DNA of 8,124 nucleotides from UBA1138 sp036338615 (GTDB lineage: Bacteria > Gemmatimonadota > Gemmatimonadetes > Longimicrobiales > Gaopeijiaceae). Below, one piece after another: positions 1-6,285 of the stretch. The stretch spans positions 1 to 8,124 of the forward strand of contig JAYZBT010000363.1 in assembly GCA_036338615.1 (NCBI GenBank). Reading direction: 5' to 3'. A program made the translations under genes and the position numbers. Under the pieces are notes generated by a model. It was not told where the DNA came from. It made no database searches and saw only the letters and a program-made list of their open reading frames with translations. Positions within the stretch are counted from its first letter, which is position 1, and the number at the start of each line of letters is the position of its first letter.

Positions 1-1
1 C

Positions 2-118
2 GGTCAGGTGGAGGAAGGGGGCGTGAGTCCGCCGAAGTCCCTGTCGAAGCCCGACATCTTCAACTTCATCCGCGAGGTTCTAGGCCTCACCTACAAGCAA
101 GTATGTGCGCGCGCGCGC
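2..118 (+). pseudogene. Upstream fragment of the large eCIS-associated protein, out of frame with its C-terminal part
   Basis: This is the 3' end of a coding stretch that enters from the left edge in the frame starting at base 2. It encodes roughly GQVEEGG...SKPDIFNFIREVLGLTYKQV and then runs into the GC-alternating tract at 107-118. Beyond that point the same frame becomes an Arg/Gly-rich, low-quality translation that runs to about 697 and looks like a shadow. The PDIFNFIREVLGLTYKQV stretch resembles the segment that directly precedes the 'RAKAV..VGEKNV' segment in large DUF4157-type eCIS proteins, as I remember that family. It therefore belongs to the same gene as the coding region at 105-689, which lies in another frame. 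The gene start is outside the window. Confidence 0.6.
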
Positions 119-119
119 A
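101..119 (+). repeat. Alternating purine-pyrimidine tract containing (GC)6 at the frameshift point
   Basis: Bases 101-119 alternate strictly purine/pyrimidine, with six consecutive GC units at 107-118. Such tracts are prone to dinucleotide slippage and can form left-handed DNA. The reading frame of the surrounding gene changes exactly here. Four GC units instead of six, or seven instead of six, would join the two frames. Confidence 0.85.
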
Positions 120-689
120 GTGACCATCGTGGGCGAGAAGAACGTCGAGCGAGTCGAGGCCGTGGTCGGCTACATCAAGCGCCTCTTCACCGAAGGCCCC
201 GCCGCCCTGTGGGCGGAGTTCAAGGACAAGCTCGCAGACCTCAGGGCGACGTTCTTCGACGGGGTCCAGGAGTGGGCGATCTCGAAGATCATCCAGGCGG
301 CGGTCACCAAGGTGATGACCATGCTGATCCCCGGCGCGGGCTTCCTGCAAGCGATCCTGGGCATCTGGCAGACGATCCAGTTCTTCCTCCAGAAGATCCG
401 CGAGATCGCGACGCTGGTGAACTCGATCCTCGACTCGGTATCACAGATCGCGAAGGGCGCGATCGGCGCAGCGGCCAACTACATCGAGAAGAGCATCGTC
501 GAGAGCTTACCGCTCGTCATCAGCTTCCTCGCCAAGCTGCTCGGCCTCGACAAGCTCGCGCCCGCGATCAAGGCGATTATCGAGAAGCTGCGCACACCGG
601 TGACCAAGGCCGTCGACACGGTTGTCGGCGGGATCGCGAAAGCGGGAAGTTCGGCGGTGGGGAAGGTGAAGGGGGCCGTTGGGGGCTGA
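105..689 (+). CDS. C-terminal helical region of a large eCIS-associated (DUF4157-type) protein, 5' part frameshifted
   Basis: The frame from GTG 105 encodes 194 residues ending at TGA 687-689. It is almost entirely helical and amphipathic. It opens with AVTIVGEKNVERVEAVVGYI, followed by a TEGPAALW motif (about residues 29-36). Long hydrophobic stretches follow at about 62-96 and 134-148 (SLPLVISFLAKLLGL), then a small Gly/Ala/Lys-rich tail. From memory, this order (VGEKNV, TEGPAALW, GAIGAAAN, PLVISFLAKLLGL, then TPV.KAVD) is characteristic of the C-terminal region of large DUF4157-bearing proteins in eCIS loci; no biochemical role is established to my knowledge. The GTG at 105 is probably not the native start: the family reads continuously into the upstream fragment, which here is in another frame (net +1). 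Hydrophobic helices could insert in or bind membrane, but that is inference. The tail ends soon after the conserved part, with no extra toxin domain. Confidence 0.72.
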   Translation: MRARAVTIVGEKNVERVEAVVGYIKRLFTEGPAALWAEFKDKLADLRATFFDGVQEWAISKIIQAAVTKVMTMLIPGAGFLQAILGIWQTIQFFLQKIREIATLVNSILDSVSQIAKGAIGAAANYIEKSIVESLPLVISFLAKLLGLDKLAPAIKAIIEKLRTPVTKAVDTVVGGIAKAGSSAVGKVKGAVGG

Positions 690-713
690 TACGATGAAGT
701 ACGCGGCTGGAGC

Positions 714-1322
714 ATGAACCTCAAAGAACGCGCCACGATCATCCACTACCATCGCCACCGCATCGACACGTTCGGGGACGGCACGATCGGCGCGCTCGGC
801 TGGAAAGCAGAAGAAAGCCAGACGCTCCGCTTCGAGGTCATCCGCGATTCGATGGAGCTCGACGGGCGCTCGGTGCTCGATGTCGGATGCGGTCACGGGG
901 ACCTACGCGGCTTCCTCGAAGACCGATATGATGACTTCTCCTACATCGGGCTCGACCACGTCCCGGAGTTCGTGCACGCCGCACGGGAACGATACGGGGC
1001 GATGCCCCGAACGTGGTTCCACGAGTGCGACGTCGGCGCGGTCAACCTGCCGGGCGTGCACTACGTCGTGGCGTCCGGCACGCTCAATTACCGCTGCGAG
1101 GACGACGACTTCCACCGGCACATGATCCGACGGATGTTCGACGCCGCCGAGGTCACGCTGATCTTCAACTTCCTCGTCGCCAAGCGCTTCCCCGATCACC
1201 CACTCCTCAGGGCTCACGATCCCGACGAGTTGGTGGCCTTCTGCACCGAGCTGTCGCCGCGTGTCGACGTGATCGACGGCTACCTAGAGCACGACGTGAC
1301 GATCTGTGTCCATCAGAGCTGA
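714..1322 (+). CDS. Class I SAM-dependent methyltransferase (eCIS-locus type)
   Basis: The product is 202 residues, the size of a compact class I methyltransferase. SAM-binding motif I is VLDVGCGHGD at residues 54-63. The acidic residue ending strand 2, which contacts the ribose, is D81 in YIGLD. A motif III-like CDVGA lies at 105-109, and the YVVASGTLNY strand at 117-126 sits where motif IV is expected. The N-terminal HYHRHRIDTFGDGT...LGW segment also looks conserved in a subfamily I associate with eCIS loci. The substrate cannot be read from the sequence; a small molecule, a cargo protein or a particle protein are all possible. ATG 714 is the first usable start after the preceding stop. A GGAG at 709-712 is only 1 nt away, too close to act as a normal ribosome site. 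The gene lies 24 nt after the large helical-protein gene and is probably co-transcribed with it. Confidence 0.88.
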   Translation: MNLKERATIIHYHRHRIDTFGDGTIGALGWKAEESQTLRFEVIRDSMELDGRSVLDVGCGHGDLRGFLEDRYDDFSYIGLDHVPEFVHAARERYGAMPRTWFHECDVGAVNLPGVHYVVASGTLNYRCEDDDFHRHMIRRMFDAAEVTLIFNFLVAKRFPDHPLLRAHDPDELVAFCTELSPRVDVIDGYLEHDVTICVHQS

Positions 1323-1358
1323 GCGCCTGCCATGGAAACACACTCGGTCGAGGGGCAA

Positions 1359-1382
1359 GCGCCGGGCGGCCGCGCCTGGCGT
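1359..1382 (+). other. Strong GC-rich hairpin between methyltransferase and DUF4157 gene
   Basis: Bases 1360-1368 (CGCCGGGCG) pair with 1373-1381 (CGCCTGGCG) across a GCCG tetraloop. This gives a 9-bp stem with a single G-T wobble, extendable by one more wobble (1359/1382). No T-run follows, so it is not a classical intrinsic terminator. It could attenuate or separate transcripts, or be a by-product of high GC. It is the only notable structure in the 116-nt gap at 1323-1438, where I see no convincing promoter. Confidence 0.5.
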
Positions 1383-1429
1383 GCGCACACTCGAAAGCGC
1401 ATAGTGTCCACGGAGCGCAAGCAGCAGCT

Positions 1430-1433
1430 GAGG
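1430..1433 (+). promoter_or_regulatory. Ribosome binding site for the small DUF4157 gene
   Basis: GAGG lies 5 nt before ATG 1439. It fixes this start rather than any of the upstream in-frame codons in the long open frame, which overlaps the methyltransferase gene and is Arg-rich nonsense there. Confidence 0.7.
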
Positions 1434-1438
1434 TAGTC

Positions 1439-2179
1439 ATGAAAACAACCGATGACCACTCGACCGCTAGGGCGAGCAAGCCTGCGGCGACCTACGTAGC
1501 CCAACGCACACCCTTCGAGGCGCGACAGGACAATCCGATGGCTGCGGCTCAGATGCGGCTCGCAGGCGTGATCGACCACAGCCCGCGCATCGTCGCTCAG
1601 CGACAGCAGATCGAAGGGGCGTTCGGAATTCCGTTGCAGCGACAAGGGGCCGAGGAAGAGGAACCGTTGTCGGCCCGCTTCGATCCGGTCCAGCGCGTAG
1701 AGGAAGAAGAGCTGATGCAGGGTCGGTTCGATCCGATCCAGCGGGCTGCGATGGAGGACGAGCCTCTGCAGGGACGTCGCGCCGGCGGCCGCGGTGACGC
1801 GCTGCAGCGGGAACCCGACTCCACGTCGGGGGGGCCCGGCCTACCGGCGAGTCTCAGGGCCGGGGTCGAGGCCAACTCGGGCATGGACATGTCCGATGTG
1901 CAGGTGCACCACAACTCGGCTGAGCCCGCGAAGGTCAAGGCGCTCGCGTTCGCAAGGGGCAACGACATACACCTTGGTCCGGGACAGGAAAAGCATCTGC
2001 CCCACGAAGCCTGGCACGTAGTTCAACAGCGCCAAGGGCGGGTGAAGCCGACCCTGCAGCTCCGGCAGGGCATCCCCGTCAACGACGACCCCTCGCTCGA
2101 GCATGAGGCGGACGTCATGGGCGCGCGCGCCCTCCAGCAGGGCCGCGCCGCGGTCGCGGACGGGCCGGCCGAGTCGTAG
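1439..2179 (+). CDS. Small stand-alone DUF4157 protein with HEAWH putative metallopeptidase motif
   Basis: The product is 246 residues. The N-terminal part (about 21-70) carries the QxxPFEARQDNP...HSPRIVAQRQQIEGAFG...LQRQ pattern, which I recall at the front of DUF4157 proteins in eCIS loci. Next comes an acidic three-copy repeat linker (about 73-124), then the DUF4157 domain (about 135-202). The domain contains GMDMSDVQVHHNS and a zinc-type HExxH motif, H189-E190-A-W-H193. A later E221-H-E-A-D225 could supply a third metal ligand. The protein ends about 20 residues after that, with no toxin domain attached. DUF4157 is strongly associated with eCIS loci, sometimes at the front of larger effector-like proteins; its activity is not firmly established. 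No signal peptide or membrane segment is visible, as expected for a cytoplasmic protein or one loaded into a particle. The gene converges on the GH18-like gene. Family confidence is high, protease activity is inference. Confidence 0.9.
   Translation: MKTTDDHSTARASKPAATYVAQRTPFEARQDNPMAAAQMRLAGVIDHSPRIVAQRQQIEGAFGIPLQRQGAEEEEPLSARFDPVQRVEEEELMQGRFDPIQRAAMEDEPLQGRRAGGRGDALQREPDSTSGGPGLPASLRAGVEANSGMDMSDVQVHHNSAEPAKVKALAFARGNDIHLGPGQEKHLPHEAWHVVQQRQGRVKPTLQLRQGIPVNDDPSLEHEADVMGARALQQGRAAVADGPAES
1655..1810 (+). repeat. Acidic QGRFDP(V/I)QR repeat linker inside the DUF4157 gene
   Basis: Three units with a period of about 16 residues are visible. The first is EEEPLSARFDPVQR (residues 73-86), the second EEELMQGRFDPIQR (89-102), and the third a degenerate EDEPLQGRR...ALQR (106-124). 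Similar acidic/LQR repeats precede DUF4157 in related proteins, as I recall. They look like a flexible linker or a binding array for a partner. Confidence 0.75.
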
Positions 2180-2229
2180 GGCGCGGCTCGCCAAGGTAAC
2201 CCAGCGGCACGGGCCTCCTTTAGCCGGCG
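2180..2229. other. Convergent intergenic junction with no clear terminator
   Basis: Fifty bases separate the stop of the plus-strand DUF4157 gene (TAG 2177-2179) from the stop of the minus-strand GH18-like gene (2230-2232). I see only short GC-rich pairings (for example GGCG/CGCC near 2179-2192) and no stem followed by a T-run on either strand. Transcripts from the two sides may overlap. Confidence 0.5.
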
Positions 2230-4881
2230 CTACGGGTAGTACCGCTCGCGTCCAAGCCGTGCTCTGACGGCGAGGAAGACGACGAGACTCCCGAAGGCCA
2301 GCACGGTGATGATCAGACCCTGGTGCTGGTTCCAATAGGGGTCGCACCACAGCGTACCAGTCGTCAGAAGAGCCAGGCTCACCACGAAGATCGCGAAACG
2401 ACGTGTGCCGTACCACCGCTTCAGCTCGTAGGCCGACTCCGTCCAGAGCCAGAAGACGACCAAGCCTACCACCGAGCTGAACAGCGCGAGCCTTACCCAC
2501 CACCTGGCGGGACACATCACAGCGCACAGCCTGCGTTCGGTGTAGCGCAGCAGGGCGAGCGAATGGTGGGAGATCCAACGCGCGACCATGGGGAGGTCGT
2601 CGGGCAGGGGAGGAGTCGGGAGGAACACGTCCTTCAGCGAGGCGTTGAAGTCATCCACCGAGGTGATCGACCAGGCCCCGACCCCCCTGAACGAAAGCTC
2701 TGAGATCGTGAGGAAGTCATTGAGCTCGTCCGATGCCTGGGGGACCACGAGCGGAATGAGCTTGTGCACCAGGCGAGACTGATCAGCGGCGGCCAAGCCC
2801 TCGACACCGTCGCGGAGCGCCCGCACACGACCCACTAGCGACTCGTTCGAACCGTCGACGTCCCTCGAATCGGACTGAGCCGTCATGTCGATGAGGAACA
2901 GATCGATGTGGTCGGCGATTCTGAGCAGGTTCTCCACCGAGTAGAATCCACAGCCCTCGTTGTCGTTGCCAAGCAAACCACCGCTTGTGGCGATGCAATA
3001 GGCCGGTACGAGCAGATTGAGCCGGTAGTCTAGATCCAGGTGGAACAAAAACGCATCGTCGTTGCCGTCGGACGTCTCCAGGGCGTCGTCGAGCGCCCTG
3101 AAGAAGCCAACGCTGTCTGCCATGAGGTCGAACAGCCGCTCCTGTTGTTGGCGTGGCACGCCTTCGAAGTCGAAGTCGAGTGTCACCCCGTCGCCGAGTG
3201 TGCGCCGCGGGCTCTGCCCGAGCGTGATGACCGGCTTCGTTCGATCGAGAAAGTTGCTCAGAGGTGTGGAGATATGCCCGATGAGGTCCTCGATGAGGGT
3301 GCCGAAGTTCCTTTGCATGCGGGCCCGGGCGGACTCGGAGGGATCGCCATCACCATCCCGCAGCCATACATCCCAGTCCGAGTTGTAGACTACGAGGTCG
3401 GCCTTGACCTTGAACTGGTGTGCCTTGTCCACGAACTGCGCGAACTTGCGGCCCCGACGTGGCCAAGCGCGCTCAGGGTATCTGCCCGTCTTGAAGTGGA
3501 GAGGATCTTGCAGATTCCCTTGGTCGTCGAAGGTGACGCCGTAGTAACCGACGCGCGTGAGCAGGCTGAAGTCGATGTCCTGCTCGGACGAGGACTCCTC
3601 CAAACCCTGCGGTGCCTCCCAAAACCCTTGCATGCCGTAGAACTCCGGCTCCTCGACGGCCCCCCGCTCGAAGACCCCACACCCGCAAGGTCCCCCATCC
3701 CATCTCAGCGGCTGAATCGGAAGGGTATCCATGACACCCGCGCGCGCGATTTCCATGATCCGGGCGAGCGCGTCTGGGCTATGCTCGCCTATGCCCGAGG
3801 TCATCCTGACCGCAGTCTTGAACAGCTGTCCATCGGGGAACCACTTGTCCGTGAGCGTGCGTAGTCCCAGCAACGCCTGAGCGCTGATCGGCGGCCCACG
3901 GTCCTCCGGCAGGGGGTCGACGGCCTCGACGCGCAGCCCCGCGCGAATGCGCTCCACGAAGGGGGCGATCGCGGGGAGGACACTGGTAGTCGACGGCGCG
4001 GGTCGCCTGCCGCGGAGGGCACCGTCCCGCACGGTGGGCGGAGCCGAGCTGGTCGCCGAGATCTGGACCGGCACGGGAACCGGGAACACGAGGTCGATGA
4101 CCGCGTACGCGCTGTCTTCGCTGGGGAAGCGCATTGGCTGGAGCGCGCGAACCTGGTCCCTGAGCGCGCCGAGCGTGTCTGGGAGCTGAGCCACCACGAG
4201 TCCCACGGTGACCGAGTCGAGCGCGTAGGAGGGAGAGCTCCCCGGCATCGACAGGCTGTCGAGATCACCGCTGGTGAGTCGGAACGCCCCGCTGAGCTCG
4301 TGCGTGAGGAAGGGATTTATGTAGAGGGCCGCGGCCGGACCCGCCAACACTCGGGGCGAGAGGGTTCCATCGAATCGAACGCTGAACCAGTCGCGAAACC
4401 GGCCACTCCTGACCATCGCACTCCAGTCGCCATGCACGTCCATGGCGTGCGCGAGTGCCCCGATTTCACTGATGAGCTCCCCGACGAGCAGCCGGTCCGG
4501 AGACGGCGCGCCGGCCTCGAAAGGCGGGCTGCCCGGAGCCGACGCGAGGTCCCCACAGAACTGCCGTATCCAGGGGATGCTTTCGGGCCTGCTCGTCGCT
4601 TCGTCTTGAACGCCGAGCACCGCGTAGGCGCCGGCCAATCGCCGCTCCATGGACATGATCCGGGCGGTTCCACCCGCGAGGTTGCCGAAATCGGTCAGGC
4701 TCAGCGAATCGCACTGCTGCGCGACCTCGACGACTCCCTCGACCACGGGGGGGACCTGTACCGGAGGATAGGCTCCGAACGCTGCCCTCGGGAGAACCGC
4801 AATGACAGTCCAGGCCGCAACGATCACGCCGAGCGCGGATCGCGGCTGTCTCAACCTACGGCAGAGGGATACGTGGTTCAT
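2230..4881 (-). CDS. Exported, membrane-tethered GH18-like barrel protein in the eCIS operon
   Basis: The product is 883 residues. The N-terminus is a signal peptide: basic MNHVSLCRRLRQPR, a hydrophobic core at about 16-31, and a likely cut near 34-37 (AFG/A). Residues about 38-440 match no domain I recognise. Residues about 440-745 look like a glycoside hydrolase 18-type barrel. VGYYGV (444-449) fits the first strand, D569-F-D571-F-E573 fits the DxDxE catalytic motif, and RGVGAWSIT (732-740) fits the last strand. The DG that usually precedes DxDxE is replaced by VT, so activity is uncertain. Three membrane helices follow (about 796-814, 829-846 and 855-873) and a short basic tail. Six cysteines in the exported part (57, 109, 399, 401, 628, 644) could form disulfides. 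Topology suggests a large extracytoplasmic domain anchored in the inner membrane. ATG lies 17 nt after the ATPase stop, with only a weak ribosome site. Glycan cutting, wall binding or particle docking are possible roles; none is proven. Confidence 0.65.
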   Translation of the reverse strand: MNHVSLCRRLRQPRSALGVIVAAWTVIAVLPRAAFGAYPPVQVPPVVEGVVEVAQQCDSLSLTDFGNLAGGTARIMSMERRLAGAYAVLGVQDEATSRPESIPWIRQFCGDLASAPGSPPFEAGAPSPDRLLVGELISEIGALAHAMDVHGDWSAMVRSGRFRDWFSVRFDGTLSPRVLAGPAAALYINPFLTHELSGAFRLTSGDLDSLSMPGSSPSYALDSVTVGLVVAQLPDTLGALRDQVRALQPMRFPSEDSAYAVIDLVFPVPVPVQISATSSAPPTVRDGALRGRRPAPSTTSVLPAIAPFVERIRAGLRVEAVDPLPEDRGPPISAQALLGLRTLTDKWFPDGQLFKTAVRMTSGIGEHSPDALARIMEIARAGVMDTLPIQPLRWDGGPCGCGVFERGAVEEPEFYGMQGFWEAPQGLEESSSEQDIDFSLLTRVGYYGVTFDDQGNLQDPLHFKTGRYPERAWPRRGRKFAQFVDKAHQFKVKADLVVYNSDWDVWLRDGDGDPSESARARMQRNFGTLIEDLIGHISTPLSNFLDRTKPVITLGQSPRRTLGDGVTLDFDFEGVPRQQQERLFDLMADSVGFFRALDDALETSDGNDDAFLFHLDLDYRLNLLVPAYCIATSGGLLGNDNEGCGFYSVENLLRIADHIDLFLIDMTAQSDSRDVDGSNESLVGRVRALRDGVEGLAAADQSRLVHKLIPLVVPQASDELNDFLTISELSFRGVGAWSITSVDDFNASLKDVFLPTPPLPDDLPMVARWISHHSLALLRYTERRLCAVMCPARWWVRLALFSSVVGLVVFWLWTESAYELKRWYGTRRFAIFVVSLALLTTGTLWCDPYWNQHQGLIITVLAFGSLVVFLAVRARLGRERYYP

Positions 4882-4898
4882 GGAGGGTATTGAAGCCC

Positions 4899-6269
4899 CT
4901 AGAGTGTCCGGCCCTCTTTCCGTAGCTCCTTTCTGATACCCTCCACCAGATCGGAGTTGCGGATCGAATCCCGGTTGAGCTGCAGGGCGTTGATGGCCCC
5001 GTAGCGGACGACGTTCGTGATGGCGCCGCCGGAGAGTTCATACTCGTCCGCCAACTTCGCTAAGTCCACGTCACTGTCGAGAGGACAGCCCCAACTGACG
5101 ACGCCCTGCCAGAGCCGATGACGAAGCTCCGCTTCCGGCATCGGGAAGTATATGACCGACTGGAAACGCCGGGCAAATGCCTCGTCGATGTTGGCTTTGA
5201 GATTCGTAGCGAGGATCACCAGGCCGGGGAAGTCCTCCACGCGTTGGAGCAGGTAGGAGATCTCCTGGTTCGCGTGTCGATCGTTGGAACTCGTGGTCTG
5301 CGTACGCTTCCCGAACAGCGCGTCCGCCTCATCGAAGAACAGGATCCAGTTCTTGTTCAGCGCCTGGTCGAACACGTTCGCCAGGTTCTTCTCGGTTTCT
5401 CCGATGTACTTCGAAACGACCATCGAGAGATCGATTCGATACACATCAGCGCCAGCGACGACTCCGATGAGGGTCGCGGTGAGCGTCTTGCCCGTGCCGG
5501 GAGGACCATAGAACAGGCTGCGATAGCCGGGCTTCAGGGTTCGACGCAGCCCCCATTCGTTCATGATGGTGTCGGAGTGCTCCAACCAACTGGTTATCCG
5601 CTCCACCTCCTCCAGAACGCCCGGCGCAAGCACGAGGTCCGACCAATCCAGCTCGGTGGTCGTCAGCTTCGCGGGGAAGCGTATGCTGTAGTCGGGACGG
5701 TGCCGGACCCCGGTGGTCAGCAGGTTGAGCGTCTCTGACGATACCGATAGGGCCGCGCTGAAGAACGGTTCAGCTGTCCTGGGGTGCTCGATGAGAAGCA
5801 CTTGGTCCTTGGTGAAGAAGTGGTCGCCATCAAAGAGTCCTATGATCTCGAAGCGCTTCACCAGATCATGACCGGCAAGCACGAACGCGACCGTCTCCAA
5901 GGTCGGCAGGAACCCCCCGTGCGCGTCACCCCTGCGGCCGCCGAACTCCGCGAACCCCCGCTCCAGGTTCTTGTTCTGGATGAAGAGCATGTCGAGCGCT
6001 TGTGGACGGATGTGCGGCAACAGCGCGAGGATCAGCAGGACTCGCTCGTCGAAGCTCATGTCGTATCGGGTGACTAGCTGGGCGAACTCGGAGGTGTCGC
6101 CGACGAGGTCGGGGGGCGAGATCTGCCGCACGTCGGACCACTTCACCGGCTGCTCGAAATAGAGGCTGATGCGGGCCTCCAATACCGCCGTGAGCCACTC
6201 CAACTCCCGTTCGAGGCTTGCCGCGTTCGCCGCGCTCACGTGCACGAGCAGCGGATCCTCAGAGGGCAT
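4899..6269 (-). CDS. eCIS AAA+ ATPase, Afp15-like
   Basis: The product is 456 residues. The N-terminal half (about 1-200) includes MSFDERVLLILALLPHIRP (71-89), which resembles the helical/winged N-terminal domain of eCIS ATPases. The C-terminal half is a complete AAA+ module: Walker A GPPGTGKT (255-262), a KYIGETEKNL pore-loop region (287-296), Walker B ILFFDEAD (309-316), sensor 1 ATN (354-356), Arg finger FARRF (365-369), and a SGGAITNVV sensor 2-like helix (413-421). All catalytic residues are present. Afp15-type ATPases are required for, or assist, particle assembly; the exact step is unsettled, and disassembly of failed particles by analogy with T6SS ClpV is a further idea. A GAGGA at 6279-6283 lies 9 nt before the ATG and supports this start. 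The gene follows the tape-measure gene by 16 nt and precedes the GH18-like gene by 17 nt, matching the Afp14-Afp15 order. Confidence 0.93.
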   Translation of the reverse strand: MPSEDPLLVHVSAANAASLERELEWLTAVLEARISLYFEQPVKWSDVRQISPPDLVGDTSEFAQLVTRYDMSFDERVLLILALLPHIRPQALDMLFIQNKNLERGFAEFGGRRGDAHGGFLPTLETVAFVLAGHDLVKRFEIIGLFDGDHFFTKDQVLLIEHPRTAEPFFSAALSVSSETLNLLTTGVRHRPDYSIRFPAKLTTTELDWSDLVLAPGVLEEVERITSWLEHSDTIMNEWGLRRTLKPGYRSLFYGPPGTGKTLTATLIGVVAGADVYRIDLSMVVSKYIGETEKNLANVFDQALNKNWILFFDEADALFGKRTQTTSSNDRHANQEISYLLQRVEDFPGLVILATNLKANIDEAFARRFQSVIYFPMPEAELRHRLWQGVVSWGCPLDSDVDLAKLADEYELSGGAITNVVRYGAINALQLNRDSIRNSDLVEGIRKELRKEGRTL

Positions 6270-6278
6270 TTCGAACCA

Positions 6279-6283
6279 TCCTC
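6279..6283 (-). promoter_or_regulatory. Ribosome binding site for the AAA+ ATPase gene
   Basis: On the minus strand GAGGA lies 9 nt before ATG 6269-6267, immediately after the tape-measure stop (TAG 6288-6286). This suggests translational coupling within one transcript. Confidence 0.6.
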
Positions 6284-6285
6284 GG

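Noticed and set aside
8..697. Full-length 229-codon plus-strand frame
   Set aside because: Only the part up to about base 118 looks real. Beyond it the translation is Arg/Gly/Asp-rich with no pattern, while the frame starting at 105 carries the conserved helical sequence.
1339..1393. Direct repeat CACACTCG at 1339-1346 and 1386-1393 flanking the hairpin
   Set aside because: Eight bases is short, there are no insertion-like contents between the copies, and no conserved context is visible. It is likely chance.
1013..1438. Upstream extension of the DUF4157 gene to an earlier start
   Set aside because: This part overlaps the well-supported methyltransferase gene, is extremely Arg-rich and has no conserved pattern. 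ATG 1439 has a good ribosome site.
1841..2578. A 245-codon minus-strand frame spanning the convergent junction
   Set aside because: It overlaps both the DUF4157 domain and the C-terminal membrane helices of the GH18-like protein and shows only Arg-rich shadow sequence.
3040..3864. A 274-codon open frame on the plus strand, inside the GH18-like gene
   Set aside because: It is antisense to a protein with a signal peptide, barrel motifs and membrane helices. Its translation has no recognisable motif, and such mirror frames are common at this GC content.
4882..4898. Small GGG/CCC pairing just before the GH18-like gene start
   Set aside because: Three to four base pairs in a GC-rich gap is too weak to propose as a regulator.
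5118..5738. A 206-codon plus-strand frame over the ATPase gene
   Set aside because: It is antisense to the AAA+ core motifs and has no motif of its own.
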